Of a stretch of DNA of 64,000 bases, positions 37,756 through 47,089 are shown in pieces. The DNA comes from CAVSRC01 sp963732845 (GTDB lineage Bacteria; Pseudomonadota; Alphaproteobacteria; Rhizobiales; Kaistiaceae). The stretch covers positions 186,001-250,000 of the forward strand of contig CAVTBE010000011.1 in NCBI GenBank assembly GCA_963732845.1, written 5' to 3'. A model generated the notes under the pieces. The model saw nothing but the letters and a program-made list of their open reading frames with translations. It was not told the DNA's origin and did no database searches. Position 1 is the stretch's first letter; the number at the start of each line of letters is the position of its first letter. Made by a program: the position numbers and the translations under genes.

Positions 37756-39525
37756 GTGCCGCAGGCTGACGGAAAGGCGAGAGCGGTCGAATTGGCCGCA
37801 CCGGAAGCGGCCAGCCGCGCCAGCGTCGCGCCGCTCGAGACGAGCGCGATTCTCGCCGCGGTCGGCGGGGCGGCCTACGAATGGACCATCGCCGACGACC
37901 GCATCCGCTGGGACGCGGGGGCGGCTGAGGTGCTCGGCGTGCCCTCGATCGAGGCGATCGCGACCGGACACGATTTCGCCAGTCTGCTCGACCCGGCCAG
38001 CACCACCAGCCGTCACGACGCGGTGCTCAATTCCAACGGTAGGGATGCCGGCGACGGCGTCGCCTATGAGGTCCAGTACACGCTGCTGCCGGATCGCGGG
38101 CACGCCAAGAAGCGCCTGATCATCGAAGATGCCGGCCGCTGGCATGCCGGCGAAAACGGGCAGGTCAAACGGGCGCGCGGCGTCGTGCGGGTCATCAACG
38201 AGCGGGCCGAACGCGAGGAGCGCCTAGCCTTCCTGACGCGCTACGACGAGCTCACCGGCTTCTTCAACCGCAGCCATCTGCTGACCGTGCTCGGCGAGGC
38301 GATGACTGAAGCCAAGCGGCTGAGAACCTCGATCGCCTTTCTGATCGTGGCGATCGACAATTTCCGGGCGATCAATGAGGCCTATGATTTCGATACGGCG
38401 GATCAGGTGTTTGCCGCCGTCGGCCGGCGCATTCGCGCGGAGTTGCGCGAAGGCGACGCCATCGGCCGCTATTCCGGCAACAAGCTCGGCATCCTGCTGA
38501 TGAACTGCAGCGAAAGCGACATGCACGCCGCCGCCGAGCGCTTCCATGCGGTGGTCCGCCACGACATCATCACCACCGAGACGAGCGCGGTGGCGGTGAC
38601 GATTTCGATCGGCGGCGTCAACCTGCCCCGTCACGGGCGCACGATGCGCGAAGCCATGGCGCGGGCGCAGGAGGGGTTGCACCAGGCGCGCAAGCGCGGC
38701 TACGGCCATTTCGTCGCCTATGCGCCGTCGGCGGTCCGGGAAGAGCACCAGCGCAGCAATGCGGCGCTGTCGAGCGAACTGGTGGCGGCGCTGAACGACA
38801 AGCGGCTCAAGCTTTCGTTCCAGCCGGTGGTCGATACGGTCTCGCGCGCGGTGGTCTTCCACGAGGGCCTGCTGCGTCTCGAGCGGCCGGATGGGACGAT
38901 CGCGCTCGCCAACGACTTCATCGAGCTGTGCGAGAGCCTCGGTCTCATCCGCCTCATCGACCACTATGTGCTGGCGCGCACGCTGGAAGCGCTGGAGTCG
39001 GCGCCGGAGGCGCGCATTTCGGTCAACATATCGGCCGAGACGGTGGGCGATGCGGAATGGCTGTCGCGGATCGCCGCTGCCGCTGCCCGCCGGCCGGATC
39101 TGGCCGGCCGCCTGATCGTCGAGATCACCGAGACGGCCGCGATCCGCAATCTCGACGAGGCGGCGAGCTTCGTTGCCACGCTCCACGATCTCGGCTGTCC
39201 GCTGGCACTCGACGATTTCGGTGCCGGCTTCTCGTCGTTCCGCAGCCTGCGTTCGCTGAAGGCCGACATCATCAAGATTGCCGGCGTGTTCCTCCGGGAT
39301 CTGCAGAACAGCCCCGACGATCAGGTGTTCATCAAGGCGCTGATCGGCATCGCGCGCCATTTCGACATGAAGATCGTCGCCGAGTGGGTCGAGGATGAGC
39401 CGACGATGGCGCTGCTCGCCGAGTTCGGGGTCGACATGGTGCAGGGCAACCTGATCGGCGCGGCATCGTCGCAGTGGCCGTGGGGCCCGCGGCGCACCGC
39501 GCGCGAGATGCGCGCGGCCGGCTAA
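37756..39525 (+). CDS. EAL-domain c-di-GMP phosphodiesterase with degenerate GGDEF
   Basis: A 589-residue cyclic-di-GMP protein. An N-terminal PAS-like sensor (about 30-150) is followed by a GGDEF-like domain whose active site reads SGNKL at 240-244 rather than GGDEF, so diguanylate cyclase activity is lost. The C-terminal EAL domain keeps most catalytic residues: EGLLRL (370-375), NIS at 424-426, EITET at 456-460, DDFGAGFSS at 486-494 and the Lys near 507. It is likely a phosphodiesterase lowering c-di-GMP, with the dead GGDEF as sensor or dimer module. Start GTG 37756 after AGAGGA. A CtrA-box-like site upstream fits cell-cycle control. Confidence 0.9.
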   Translation: MPQADGKARAVELAAPEAASRASVAPLETSAILAAVGGAAYEWTIADDRIRWDAGAAEVLGVPSIEAIATGHDFASLLDPASTTSRHDAVLNSNGRDAGDGVAYEVQYTLLPDRGHAKKRLIIEDAGRWHAGENGQVKRARGVVRVINERAEREERLAFLTRYDELTGFFNRSHLLTVLGEAMTEAKRLRTSIAFLIVAIDNFRAINEAYDFDTADQVFAAVGRRIRAELREGDAIGRYSGNKLGILLMNCSESDMHAAAERFHAVVRHDIITTETSAVAVTISIGGVNLPRHGRTMREAMARAQEGLHQARKRGYGHFVAYAPSAVREEHQRSNAALSSELVAALNDKRLKLSFQPVVDTVSRAVVFHEGLLRLERPDGTIALANDFIELCESLGLIRLIDHYVLARTLEALESAPEARISVNISAETVGDAEWLSRIAAAAARRPDLAGRLIVEITETAAIRNLDEAASFVATLHDLGCPLALDDFGAGFSSFRSLRSLKADIIKIAGVFLRDLQNSPDDQVFIKALIGIARHFDMKIVAEWVEDEPTMALLAEFGVDMVQGNLIGAASSQWPWGPRRTAREMRAAG

Positions 39526-39534
39526 GAACCAACC

Positions 39535-40122
39535 CTATTTGTCGGTGAGCTTGTCGAGGCGCTTCTGCATCTCGTCGAGCTGGCGACGCAGCGCATCGAT
39601 GTCGCCGGCCTCCGTGGCCGCCGCCGGCTTGGCCTTCTCTTCTCCGGAGCGTGCCGCCGCCGGCCGTTCGCCGCCGAAGGGCAGGAACATGCGCATCGCC
39701 TGTTCGAACATCTCGGTATTGCGGCGCACCTGATCGCCAAGGGCATCGAGCGCCGGATTCGGTCCGAAGGCACCGGCCATCTGCTTGCGCAGCTTGTCCT
39801 GGTCGCGCACCAGCGAGTCGATCGAGAAGTCGAGATAGGTGGGAACCAGGTTCTGGATCGAGTCGCCGTAGAAGCGGATGAGCTGGCGCAGGAAGGTGAT
39901 GGGCAGCAGGTTCTGGCCCTTGTTTTCCTGTTCGAAGATGATCTGGGTGAGAACCGAGCGGGTGATGTCCTCGCCCGTCTTGGCGTCGACGACGACGAAG
40001 TCCTCATCCTTCTTCAGCATGTTGGCGAGGTCTTCGAGCGTCACATAGGTTGACGTGCCGGTGTTGTAGAGACGCCGGTTCGCGTATTTCTTGATCGTCG
40101 TCGGAGCCTTGTCCTTCGCCAT
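39535..40122 (-). CDS. phaR: PHB synthesis repressor PhaR
   Basis: A 195-residue regulator that binds PHB granules and represses phasin or pha promoters. The N-terminal PHB/PHA accumulation regulator DNA-binding domain begins KKYANRRLYNTGTSTYVTLE (about 11-30), and the body LPITFLRQLIRFYGDSIQNL is the second conserved block. The C-terminus is a low-complexity Ala/Glu/Lys tail and a coiled coil (IDALRRQLDEMQKRLDKL). Divergent from phaA. The start is ATG 40122 behind AGAGGG; the frame to 40170 is not used. Confidence 0.92.
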   Translation of the reverse strand: MAKDKAPTTIKKYANRRLYNTGTSTYVTLEDLANMLKKDEDFVVVDAKTGEDITRSVLTQIIFEQENKGQNLLPITFLRQLIRFYGDSIQNLVPTYLDFSIDSLVRDQDKLRKQMAGAFGPNPALDALGDQVRRNTEMFEQAMRMFLPFGGERPAAARSGEEKAKPAAATEAGDIDALRRQLDEMQKRLDKLTDK

Positions 40123-40210
40123 TCCCTCTCGTCGGGACGATCTCGCCCCCGCTCCCTGAAACGGCCGCATAGGCGGCGATCATCGTCAGCCCCGTCCACG
40201 ATAGGGGCTT

Positions 40211-40330
40211 TTTTGCAGCGCCGCCAATATATTGTGCAACGCCCCAAAAATGTGTTGCAGCGCAACCGCGGCGCCCTGTCCAGATTGACAGCCGCCATAC
40301 CGGCAGTTTGTAGTCGTTTGCACAACGCAA
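40211..40330. promoter_or_regulatory. phaR-phaA divergent control region with TTGC/GCAA dyads
   Basis: Between the divergent phaR and phaA genes lie inverted repeats TTGC-AGC-GCAA (40255-40265) and TTGC-ACAAC-GCAA (40318-40330), a TTGTGCAA palindrome near 40232-40239, and a TTGCAGCG half-copy near 40213. PhaR-type repressors recognise dyads with TGC and GCA half-sites, so this is the likely autoregulatory operator. Exact contacts are inferred. Confidence 0.5.
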
Positions 40331-40407
40331 CGGCCGGGGTCTTGCGCTCAGTACCGCTTTTGCGGTTTGGCCCGAGGGCCACAAGCCTGCCAGGAGCTCA
40401 CTTTTCC

Positions 40408-41586
40408 ATGCCAGCCAAAGACATTGTCATCGCCGGTGCTGCGCGTACCGCGGTCGGGTCCTTCAACGGCGCCTTTGCCACCGTACCGGCGCATGTCCTC
40501 GGCCAGACCGCGATCGCCGAGGCGCTGAAACGCGCCAGCGTCGCGCCGGAGGAGGTCGACGAGGTCATTCTCGGCCAGATCCTGACGGCTGGGCAGGGGC
40601 AGAATCCCGCCCGCCAGGCCTCGATCGGCGCCGGTCTGCCCCACGCGACCACCGCCTGGGGCGTCAATCAACTGTGCGGCTCGGGGCTCAGGGCGGTGGC
40701 GCTCGGCATGCAGCAGATTGCCAGTGGCGACGCAGGCGTCATCGTTGCCGGCGGGCAGGAATCGATGTCGATGGCGCCGCACTGCGCGCATCTGCGCGGT
40801 GGCGTCAAGATGAGCGACTTCGAGATGATCGACACCATGATCAGGGACGGCCTGTGGGACGCCTTCAACGGCTACCACATGGGCGTCACCGCCGAGAATG
40901 TTGCCCGCGAATTCCAGATCGGGCGGGACACCCAGGACAGCTTCGCCGTCGCCTCGCAGAACAAGGCCGAGGCGGCGCAGACATCCGGCCGCTTCAAGGA
41001 CGAGATCGTGCCCGTCACGCTTCACACCCGCAAAGGTGACGTGGTGGTGGATCGCGACGAGTTCATCCGTGCCGGCGCGACGCTGGATGGCGTCGCCAAG
41101 CTGAAGCCGGCCTTCCAGAAGGACGGCACGGTGACCGCCGGTAATGCGTCGGGCATCAATGACGGTGCCGCGGCGGTGGTGCTGATGACCGCCGAGGATG
41201 CGGCCAGGCGCGGGGTGACTCCGCTCGCCCGGATCGTCTCCTGGGCGACCGCCGGGGTCGATCCGGCCGTCATGGGGACCGGACCGATCCCGGCCTCGCG
41301 CAAGGCGCTCAAGAAGGCCGGGTGGCGCATCGACGATCTCGACCTGATCGAGGCCAACGAAGCCTTCGCGGCGCAGGCCTGCGCGGTCAACAAGGACATG
41401 GGCTGGGACACGGCGAAGGTGAACGTCAATGGCGGCGCCATCGCCATCGGCCATCCGGTCGGGGCGTCGGGCGCGCGCATCTTCGTGACGCTGCTCCACG
41501 AGATGCAGAAGCGCGGCGCCAGGAAGGGATTGGCGACGCTGTGCATCGGCGGTGGCATGGGCATCGCCATGTGTGTCGAGCGCTAG
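40408..41586 (+). CDS. phaA: acetyl-CoA acetyltransferase (beta-ketothiolase)
   Basis: Thiolase joining two acetyl-CoA into acetoacetyl-CoA, first step of PHB synthesis. 392 residues: the acyl-accepting Cys90 is in NQLCGSGLRA, the NEAFAAQACAVNK block follows, the catalytic His is in GHPVGASGARI and the second Cys in CIGGGMG. Next gene is phaB, 36 bases on. Start ATG 40408 follows AGGAG at a slightly long spacing. Confidence 0.95.
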   Translation: MPAKDIVIAGAARTAVGSFNGAFATVPAHVLGQTAIAEALKRASVAPEEVDEVILGQILTAGQGQNPARQASIGAGLPHATTAWGVNQLCGSGLRAVALGMQQIASGDAGVIVAGGQESMSMAPHCAHLRGGVKMSDFEMIDTMIRDGLWDAFNGYHMGVTAENVAREFQIGRDTQDSFAVASQNKAEAAQTSGRFKDEIVPVTLHTRKGDVVVDRDEFIRAGATLDGVAKLKPAFQKDGTVTAGNASGINDGAAAVVLMTAEDAARRGVTPLARIVSWATAGVDPAVMGTGPIPASRKALKKAGWRIDDLDLIEANEAFAAQACAVNKDMGWDTAKVNVNGGAIAIGHPVGASGARIFVTLLHEMQKRGARKGLATLCIGGGMGIAMCVER

Positions 41587-41622
41587 GCGCGTGCGAAACA
41601 AGAAAAACGGGGAGGAAGGATC

Positions 41623-42351
41623 ATGGCGAAGGTCGCCGTCGTCACGGGAGGAACGCGCGGTATCGGCGCGGCGATCGCCAGGAACCTGAAGGACGCCGGC
41701 CATACGGTCGCCGCCGTCTATCACGGCAACAGGGATGCGGCCGAGCGCTTCAGGGAAGCGACCGGCATCGCCATCTACCAGTGGGACGTCGCCGACGTCG
41801 ACGCCTCGGCGGCGGGCGTGAGAGAGGTCGAGGCGGACCTCGGGCCGGTCGCGGTGCTGGTCAACAATGCCGGCATCACCCGCGATGCCATGTTCCACCG
41901 CATGAGCTGGGAACAGTGGTCAGTGGTCCTGCGTACCAACCTCGATTCGATGTTCGCCATGACCCGCCCGCTCATCGAAGGCATGCGCGAGCGCAATGCC
42001 GGGCGGATCATCTCCATCTCCTCGATCAACGGGCAGAAGGGCCAGATCGGCCAGGCCAACTACTCGGCCTCCAAGGCGGGTGTGATCGGCTTTACCAAGG
42101 CACTGGCCCAGGAGAACGCGCGCAAGGGGATCACCGTCAACGCCGTCTGCCCCGGCTATGTCGATACCGACATGGTTGCCGGCGTGTCGGAGAAGGTGCT
42201 GGAGGGGATCGTGTCGCAGATCCCGGTCGGCCGGCTGGGCAAGGCGGAGGAGATCGCCTCGCTGGTTGCCTATCTCGCTTCCGACCAGGCGGCTTTCATC
42301 ACCGGCGCGGTGTTCAGCGCCAATGGTGGGCAGTACATCGCCAACGGTTGA
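41623..42351 (+). CDS. phaB: acetoacetyl-CoA reductase
   Basis: NADPH-dependent reductase making (R)-3-hydroxybutyryl-CoA, the PHB monomer. SDR fold of 242 residues: TGGTRGIG at 8-15, NNAGITRDAMFHRM, SINGQKGQIGQANYSASKAG with the catalytic Tyr and Lys, and CPGYVDTDMV. These blocks are typical of PhaB. Start ATG 41623 follows GGGGAGGAAGG. The PHB synthase gene phaC is not in the window. Confidence 0.95.
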   Translation: MAKVAVVTGGTRGIGAAIARNLKDAGHTVAAVYHGNRDAAERFREATGIAIYQWDVADVDASAAGVREVEADLGPVAVLVNNAGITRDAMFHRMSWEQWSVVLRTNLDSMFAMTRPLIEGMRERNAGRIISISSINGQKGQIGQANYSASKAGVIGFTKALAQENARKGITVNAVCPGYVDTDMVAGVSEKVLEGIVSQIPVGRLGKAEEIASLVAYLASDQAAFITGAVFSANGGQYIANG

Positions 42352-42390
42352 GCCGGCGACAGACGCCGCCAGAGCTTTCTGGCGAAGGCT

Positions 42391-43968
42391 TCAGCGCCGA
42401 TCGTCGTCGTTGCGGTTGCGGTTGTAGGAGGCGACGATCCGCTGGATTTCGTCGCCGATGTCGCCGCCTTCCTCTGCCTCGGCCTCCACATCCGCCTCCT
42501 TCGGCGGTGGTGGCTCCCGCGCCGGCGGGCGCTCGGCCGGCTCGCGGCGCGGGGCGGTCTGCCGCGTATCGCGCTTCGGCGCCGGCGGCCGAATGTCCGC
42601 CGCGTCGGTGCCGCCGTCCTCGACCAAAACGTCCACCGCTTCGGCAATTGCCGCCAGGATCGACAATTCGATGGCATCGCTGCCTTCCTGGGGGGTGGCA
42701 GCGGGGGCGGCGGGCTTGCGTGGCGCCACCGGAGGAGCGGTGTCGGTCCTTTGAAGCGGTTGCGCTGCCGGCTTCATTTTCGCCGAGGCGGCGATGCGCG
42801 CGGCAATCGTCGCCTTGAGATCGGCCGCCGGCCTGGTGGGCGTTGGCGGCTCCTGCGGCGGAGGCTGCGCTTTTGCAGACAGCGCTGCCGATTTGGGGCG
42901 CTCCGGCACCCGCGGCGGCGCCGCCGGCTTGGCGGCCGCGGGCCTTTCGGGGCGGCGCGCCGGTGCCGGCTTGGTCGCAGCTGGCTTGTCGGGGCGGCGC
43001 GTGGCGGCCGGCTCGTCGACCACGGGTGGGGCGGACTGAGGCGCGGGCTTTGCCCGCGGCGCAGCGATCCACGCGTCGAGCAAAGCCTGGCGATAGCCGT
43101 CGAGCGCGATTCCGGCACCGCCGATCAGATAGCGGGCCTGCTCGCGAAAAACCTCGGCGAGGCGCTCGGCCGTGTCGCTGGTCGAAAAGACGTGGCCCTT
43201 CAGCGCCAGCCCCTTCACGACAAACACTACCTGGCGAGACGTGACGTTGCGTCCGGCCTCATTCAGCCGCTCGGCGACGGCCTTAGCCGTGTCGTTGAAG
43301 TGGTAGCCGTTCTCAGCGACCTCAGCCGCCAGAATCCGGAAGAGCTCGGCGAAGGTCCTGGGCGAGAACATCGGGATGTTGGTGGCCGCATGAACCTCGC
43401 GGGCAAAGCCTTCGATCCTTGCGCGGTCGGTGGGCGAGATGGCGGCCGCCTGCGGCACCTTGTTCTCGGAAAGAAAGGCGACGAATTCGTTGGCCGGGAC
43501 GCTCTCGTCGGCGGCCGCGTCGTAGGCGGCGGCGGTCACCTGGCTGACATAGATGGCGACATGGTGACCGCGGGCGCGCATGCGCTCGACCAGCGGCGTG
43601 AGATCGGGTGCTGCCGTCAGCAGGATGAAATCCAGCGGGTCGTCCGTGCCGGCCGCGATCTCCATCGCGTCGACGGCGAGGCTGAGCTCGACCTGGGCCT
43701 GACCGTCACATTCGACCATGTCGAAGCCGGCGCTCAGGAACGCCGTGCGGGCCTCGTCGGCGCTCGTCGAGCCGACATAGCAACGGCGCTCGCTGATGGT
43801 GCGCAGCGTCCCCGCCGGCTCAATCAGTTCGCCGCTCTCGATGGCGCCAGTCCAGTCTTCGATGCGCCCGGCAAGTCGCTGGTTCATTCCCTCGCCGCCG
43901 GACGCGGCAAGACTACGGCCCAAGCCGTCGAGATCGACGAGCAAAATGCTCTTTACCGGCTCAACCAT
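42391..43968 (-). CDS. NYN-domain (LabA-like) protein with long disordered tail
   Basis: A 525-residue protein with an N-terminal NYN/PIN-like domain: SILLVDLDGL at 7-16 holds the first catalytic Asp, and DFILLTAAPDLTPLVERM at about 112-129 the second acidic site, as in LabA/DUF88 ribonucleases. A middle helical region (about 185-290) could be an OST-HTH/LOTUS-like module. From about 300 on the sequence is Pro/Ala/Lys-rich and disordered until an acidic C-terminal helix (GDIGDEIQRIVASYNRN). Probably an RNA-processing or regulatory protein. The open frame is fully consistent, with no sign of frameshift. Confidence 0.7.
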   Translation of the reverse strand: MVEPVKSILLVDLDGLGRSLAASGGEGMNQRLAGRIEDWTGAIESGELIEPAGTLRTISERRCYVGSTSADEARTAFLSAGFDMVECDGQAQVELSLAVDAMEIAAGTDDPLDFILLTAAPDLTPLVERMRARGHHVAIYVSQVTAAAYDAAADESVPANEFVAFLSENKVPQAAAISPTDRARIEGFAREVHAATNIPMFSPRTFAELFRILAAEVAENGYHFNDTAKAVAERLNEAGRNVTSRQVVFVVKGLALKGHVFSTSDTAERLAEVFREQARYLIGGAGIALDGYRQALLDAWIAAPRAKPAPQSAPPVVDEPAATRRPDKPAATKPAPARRPERPAAAKPAAPPRVPERPKSAALSAKAQPPPQEPPTPTRPAADLKATIAARIAASAKMKPAAQPLQRTDTAPPVAPRKPAAPAATPQEGSDAIELSILAAIAEAVDVLVEDGGTDAADIRPPAPKRDTRQTAPRREPAERPPAREPPPPKEADVEAEAEEGGDIGDEIQRIVASYNRNRNDDDRR

Positions 43969-44096
43969 GCTTCCCCTCTGACGGTGCCATCGCTACCCGC
44001 CGACAGCGGTTTCGTCCAGTCCAGATTTGCTTATGCTCGCGGGGTGTCCGCCGACCGCGGACTTGCGCGGCCCCTAACCACCCCGGATATTCCACT

Positions 44097-44822
44097 ATGC
44101 GCCTTAGTACCTTCAAAACACTAACATTCGACTGTTACGGAACCTTGATCGACTGGGAGAGCGGCATGATTGCGGCACTCAGGCCGCTGACCGACCGGGT
44201 TGCCGAGCCGCTCGGCCGGGACGAGATTCTCGCCGCCCATGCCCGGCACAAATCGGCCCATCAGGCGCAGACCCCGGCCAAGCTCTACCGGGACCTGCTC
44301 GCCGTCGTCTACAAACGGCTCGGCGAGGAGTGGGGCGTGCCCCCGACGTGGGAGGAGTGCGTCGCCTATGGCCGGTCGATCGGCAACTGGCCGGCCTTCC
44401 CCGATACGGTCGAGGCGCTCCGCTATCTCAAGCAGCACTACAAGCTCGTCATTCTTTCCAATGTCGACAATGAGAGCTTCGCGCGCAGCAATGAGAAACT
44501 CGGCGTCACCTTCGATGCGGTCATGACCGCCGAGGACATCGGCACCTACAAGCCGTCGCTGGCCAATTTCGAATACATGATCGCCCGGCTCGGCATCATG
44601 GGCATCGACATGGACGACGTGCTGCATACGGCCGAGAGCCTGTTCCACGACCACGGGCCGGCCAACCGCATCGGGCTGAAGTCGTGCTGGATCCATCGCC
44701 GCCATGCCGACGGCGGCTTCGGCGCCACCATGCAGCCGGCCGACATGCCGCATACGGACTTTCGCTTCACCAGCATGGGCGAATTTGCCGAGGCGCACCG
44801 CAAGGAACTGGCCGCAGGCTGA
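44097..44822 (+). CDS. haloacid dehalogenase type II-like HAD hydrolase
   Basis: A 241-residue HAD-superfamily hydrolase. The nucleophile motif is FDCYGTLIDW (11-20), motif 2 is ILSNVDN and the Lys/Asp motifs follow in IGTYKPSLANFEYM and AESLFHDHGPA. The order and length fit type II 2-haloacid dehalogenases, but related enzymes act on other organophosphates or haloacids, so the substrate is not certain. Convergent with the leftward cupin gene, one base apart. Start ATG 44097. Confidence 0.85.
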   Translation: MRLSTFKTLTFDCYGTLIDWESGMIAALRPLTDRVAEPLGRDEILAAHARHKSAHQAQTPAKLYRDLLAVVYKRLGEEWGVPPTWEECVAYGRSIGNWPAFPDTVEALRYLKQHYKLVILSNVDNESFARSNEKLGVTFDAVMTAEDIGTYKPSLANFEYMIARLGIMGIDMDDVLHTAESLFHDHGPANRIGLKSCWIHRRHADGGFGATMQPADMPHTDFRFTSMGEFAEAHRKELAAG

Positions 44823-44823
44823 G

Positions 44824-45261
44824 CTACCCGCCCGGAGAAAAATCCGCCGGCGCCATCTCGAAGCCGGAGAAGACGAAGCCGGGCGCCACCGTGCAGCCGA
44901 CCAGCGTCCAGGCGCCGAGGCTGACGGCGCTTTGCCAGTGGCCGCGCGGCACGACGAGCTGTGGCGCCTCGCCCGCGAGGATGTCGCCGCCGAGCCGATG
45001 GTGCACAACCGAGCGGCCATCGGCGGAGAGGCTGAGCTGCAGCGGGGCACCGGCATAGTGGTGCCAGACCTCGACCGCATCGACGCGGTGCCAGTGGGAG
45101 CGGTCGCCGCGGCCGAGCAGATAATAGATCGCCGTCGAATGGCCGCGGCCGTCGCCCGGCGCCGCGTCGCGGAAGGTCTCGCGGTACCAGCCGCCCTCCG
45201 GGTGGGGCTGAAGGTCGAGCCGGCGGGCGACTTCGGCGGCCGTCAGCTCGGCAAGGCTCAC
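44824..45261 (-). CDS. cupin (DUF985) protein
   Basis: A 145-residue cupin_5/DUF985 protein: HPEGGWYRETFRD opens the family signature, the first His pair is in SHWHRVDAVEVWHHYAG and a later cupin strand is LVVPRGHWQSAV. The role is unknown; members bind a metal. The GTG start (45261) forms a GTGA overlap with the gloB stop, so it is translated in an operon with glyoxalase II, implying a link to thiol or methylglyoxal metabolism. Confidence 0.85.
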   Translation of the reverse strand: MSLAELTAAEVARRLDLQPHPEGGWYRETFRDAAPGDGRGHSTAIYYLLGRGDRSHWHRVDAVEVWHHYAGAPLQLSLSADGRSVVHHRLGGDILAGEAPQLVVPRGHWQSAVSLGAWTLVGCTVAPGFVFSGFEMAPADFSPGG

Positions 45262-46028
45262 TTGAAGGCGTCCTTGCGGGCGCGGATCTCGGCGAAGACT
45301 GCCGCCGCGCTCGCCTGTTCCATGCCGAGCAGCTTGCGGATGGCGGGGTCGTCGGCGCGGAAATAGGGATTGGTCTTCATCTCCAGCGCGATGGTCGTGG
45401 GTAGCGTTGCGTGACCGGCAGCGCGTGCGGTCTTCACCGCCTCGTAGCGGGCGAGGAGGTCGGCGTTGTGGGGATCGACGGTGAGCGCGAAGCGCGCATT
45501 GGTCTCGGTGTACTCGTGGCCGCAATAGATGATCGTCTCAGCGGGGAGCGCACGCAGCTTCTCCAGCGAGGCGAACATCGTCTCGGGCGTCCCCTCGAAG
45601 ACGCGGCCGCAGCCCATGGCAAACAGCGTGTCGGCGACAAACGCGACGCCCTCGCTCGGCAGCCAGTAGCAGACGTGGCCGAGCGTGTGGCCGGGGGTGT
45701 CGATGACATGCACGTCGACGCCGCCAAACATGAAGATGTCGCCGCCGGCCACACGCTTGTCGATGCCGGGGATGCGGTCGGCTTCCGCTGCCGGGCCGGT
45801 GATCGTGCAGCCGAAATCGGCCTTGAGGCCGAGATTGCCCTCGACGTGATCGCCGTGGTGGTGGGTGGTGAAGATATCGGTGAGGCGCCAGCCCTTCTGC
45901 GCCAGATGGGCGCGGATCGGCGCCTCCTCGGGCGCGTCGATGGCGGCGGTGAGGCCGGAGACCGGATCGTGGACGAGAACGCCGAAATTGTCGGAACGGC
46001 AGGTGAATTGCTCGATCGTGAGAGCCAT
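45258..46028 (-). CDS. gloB: hydroxyacylglutathione hydrolase (glyoxalase II)
   Basis: Metallo-beta-lactamase-fold thioesterase hydrolysing S-lactoylglutathione to lactate and glutathione in methylglyoxal detoxification. 256 residues; the binuclear metal motif THHHGDH is at 55-61, the second His is in DTPGHTLGH and the third in YCGHEYT. Overlaps the cupin gene by 4 bases. Start ATG 46028. Confidence 0.93.
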   Translation of the reverse strand: MALTIEQFTCRSDNFGVLVHDPVSGLTAAIDAPEEAPIRAHLAQKGWRLTDIFTTHHHGDHVEGNLGLKADFGCTITGPAAEADRIPGIDKRVAGGDIFMFGGVDVHVIDTPGHTLGHVCYWLPSEGVAFVADTLFAMGCGRVFEGTPETMFASLEKLRALPAETIIYCGHEYTETNARFALTVDPHNADLLARYEAVKTARAAGHATLPTTIALEMKTNPYFRADDPAIRKLLGMEQASAAAVFAEIRARKDAFK

Positions 46029-46108
46029 GGCGGACCTGCTTTGCTGTGGTGACGGTCAATTAAAGGCGTAGCACCGGGCATCGCATAGGGCCACCCGCCT
46101 CTGATACC

Positions 46109-46858
46109 ATGGCGGCCATGTATCTCGACGTGGTCGACCTCCGCGCCTTCTATGCCAGCCACCTCGGCGTGGTCGCGCGCCGGCTGATCAGCCGGCGACT
46201 GGCGAAGCGGTGGCCGTCGCTGGCCGGCGAATGCGTGCTCGGCATGGGTTATGCCACGCCCTATCTGGAAGACCTCGCCGGCGATGCGGAGCGCGTGCTG
46301 GCGCTGATGCCGGCGGCCCAGGGGGTGGTCACCTGGCCGCTGGAGGGGCCGAACCGGACGACGCTGGTCGAAGACGACGCGCTGCCGCTGCCGGATGCCT
46401 CGGTCGACCGGGCGCTGCTCGTCCATTGCCTCGAAATGGCGGCCAATCCGCGCGACCATCTGCGCGAGATCTGGCGCGTGCTGGCGCCGGGCGGGCGGGT
46501 CGTGCTGGTGGTGCCCAACCGCAGCGGCATCTGGGCGCGTAGCGAGAAGACGCCCTTCGGCCACGGCCAGCCCTATGGCAGCGGCCAGCTCACCGGCCTC
46601 TTGCGCGATGCGCAACTGTCGCCGCTTGGCTGGTCGGAGGCGCTGGCGGTGCCGCCCTTGCGGGGGCCGTGGGTGCGCAGCGGCACGACCTGGGAGCGGG
46701 TTGGCCGCACCCTGTGGCCGGCCTTTGCCGGCGTCATCATCGTCGAGGCGACCAAGCAGGTCTATCAGGGCGTCGGCGTGCGCCAGCGGCGCAGTCGGCT
46801 CAAGTCGGCGTTGCGTCCGGCCTGGATTCCGCCGGGCGCCTCGGCGCCGGCGCGATAG
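46109..46858 (+). CDS. class I SAM-dependent methyltransferase
   Basis: A 249-residue methyltransferase. Motif I is a weak ECVLGMGYATPY, but motif post-II and later parts (DDALPLPDASVDRALLVHCL, REIWRVLAPGGRVVLVVPN) match the Methyltransf_11 fold. Instead of the usual GxGxG the SAM loop is GMGYA, as in several Rhizobiales members. The C-terminal half (PVRGPW-like, WERVGRTLWPAFAGVIIVEA) has no known domain. It is divergent from gloB. Substrate unknown. Confidence 0.8.
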   Translation: MAAMYLDVVDLRAFYASHLGVVARRLISRRLAKRWPSLAGECVLGMGYATPYLEDLAGDAERVLALMPAAQGVVTWPLEGPNRTTLVEDDALPLPDASVDRALLVHCLEMAANPRDHLREIWRVLAPGGRVVLVVPNRSGIWARSEKTPFGHGQPYGSGQLTGLLRDAQLSPLGWSEALAVPPLRGPWVRSGTTWERVGRTLWPAFAGVIIVEATKQVYQGVGVRQRRSRLKSALRPAWIPPGASAPAR

Positions 46859-47089
46859 TGACGGCACTGGTGTGTCCTGGTTCACTCGAACCGGTCGGCA
46901 TGGGTGTTTTTTCCCGTTTTTTCGGGCCATATTTGCGATCTGTTTACCGGGCTGCGTCTTGCAGGACACAGATCGTGGAATTCAGTTGCCGGGCGGCTGA
47001 AATGCAGCCGCCCCGATGCTAAGGAACAGTGTCGCGGAGCCGGCACAGCCGCGATGCACCCAGTCAGTCGTATTTCCGAGGATGACAGG

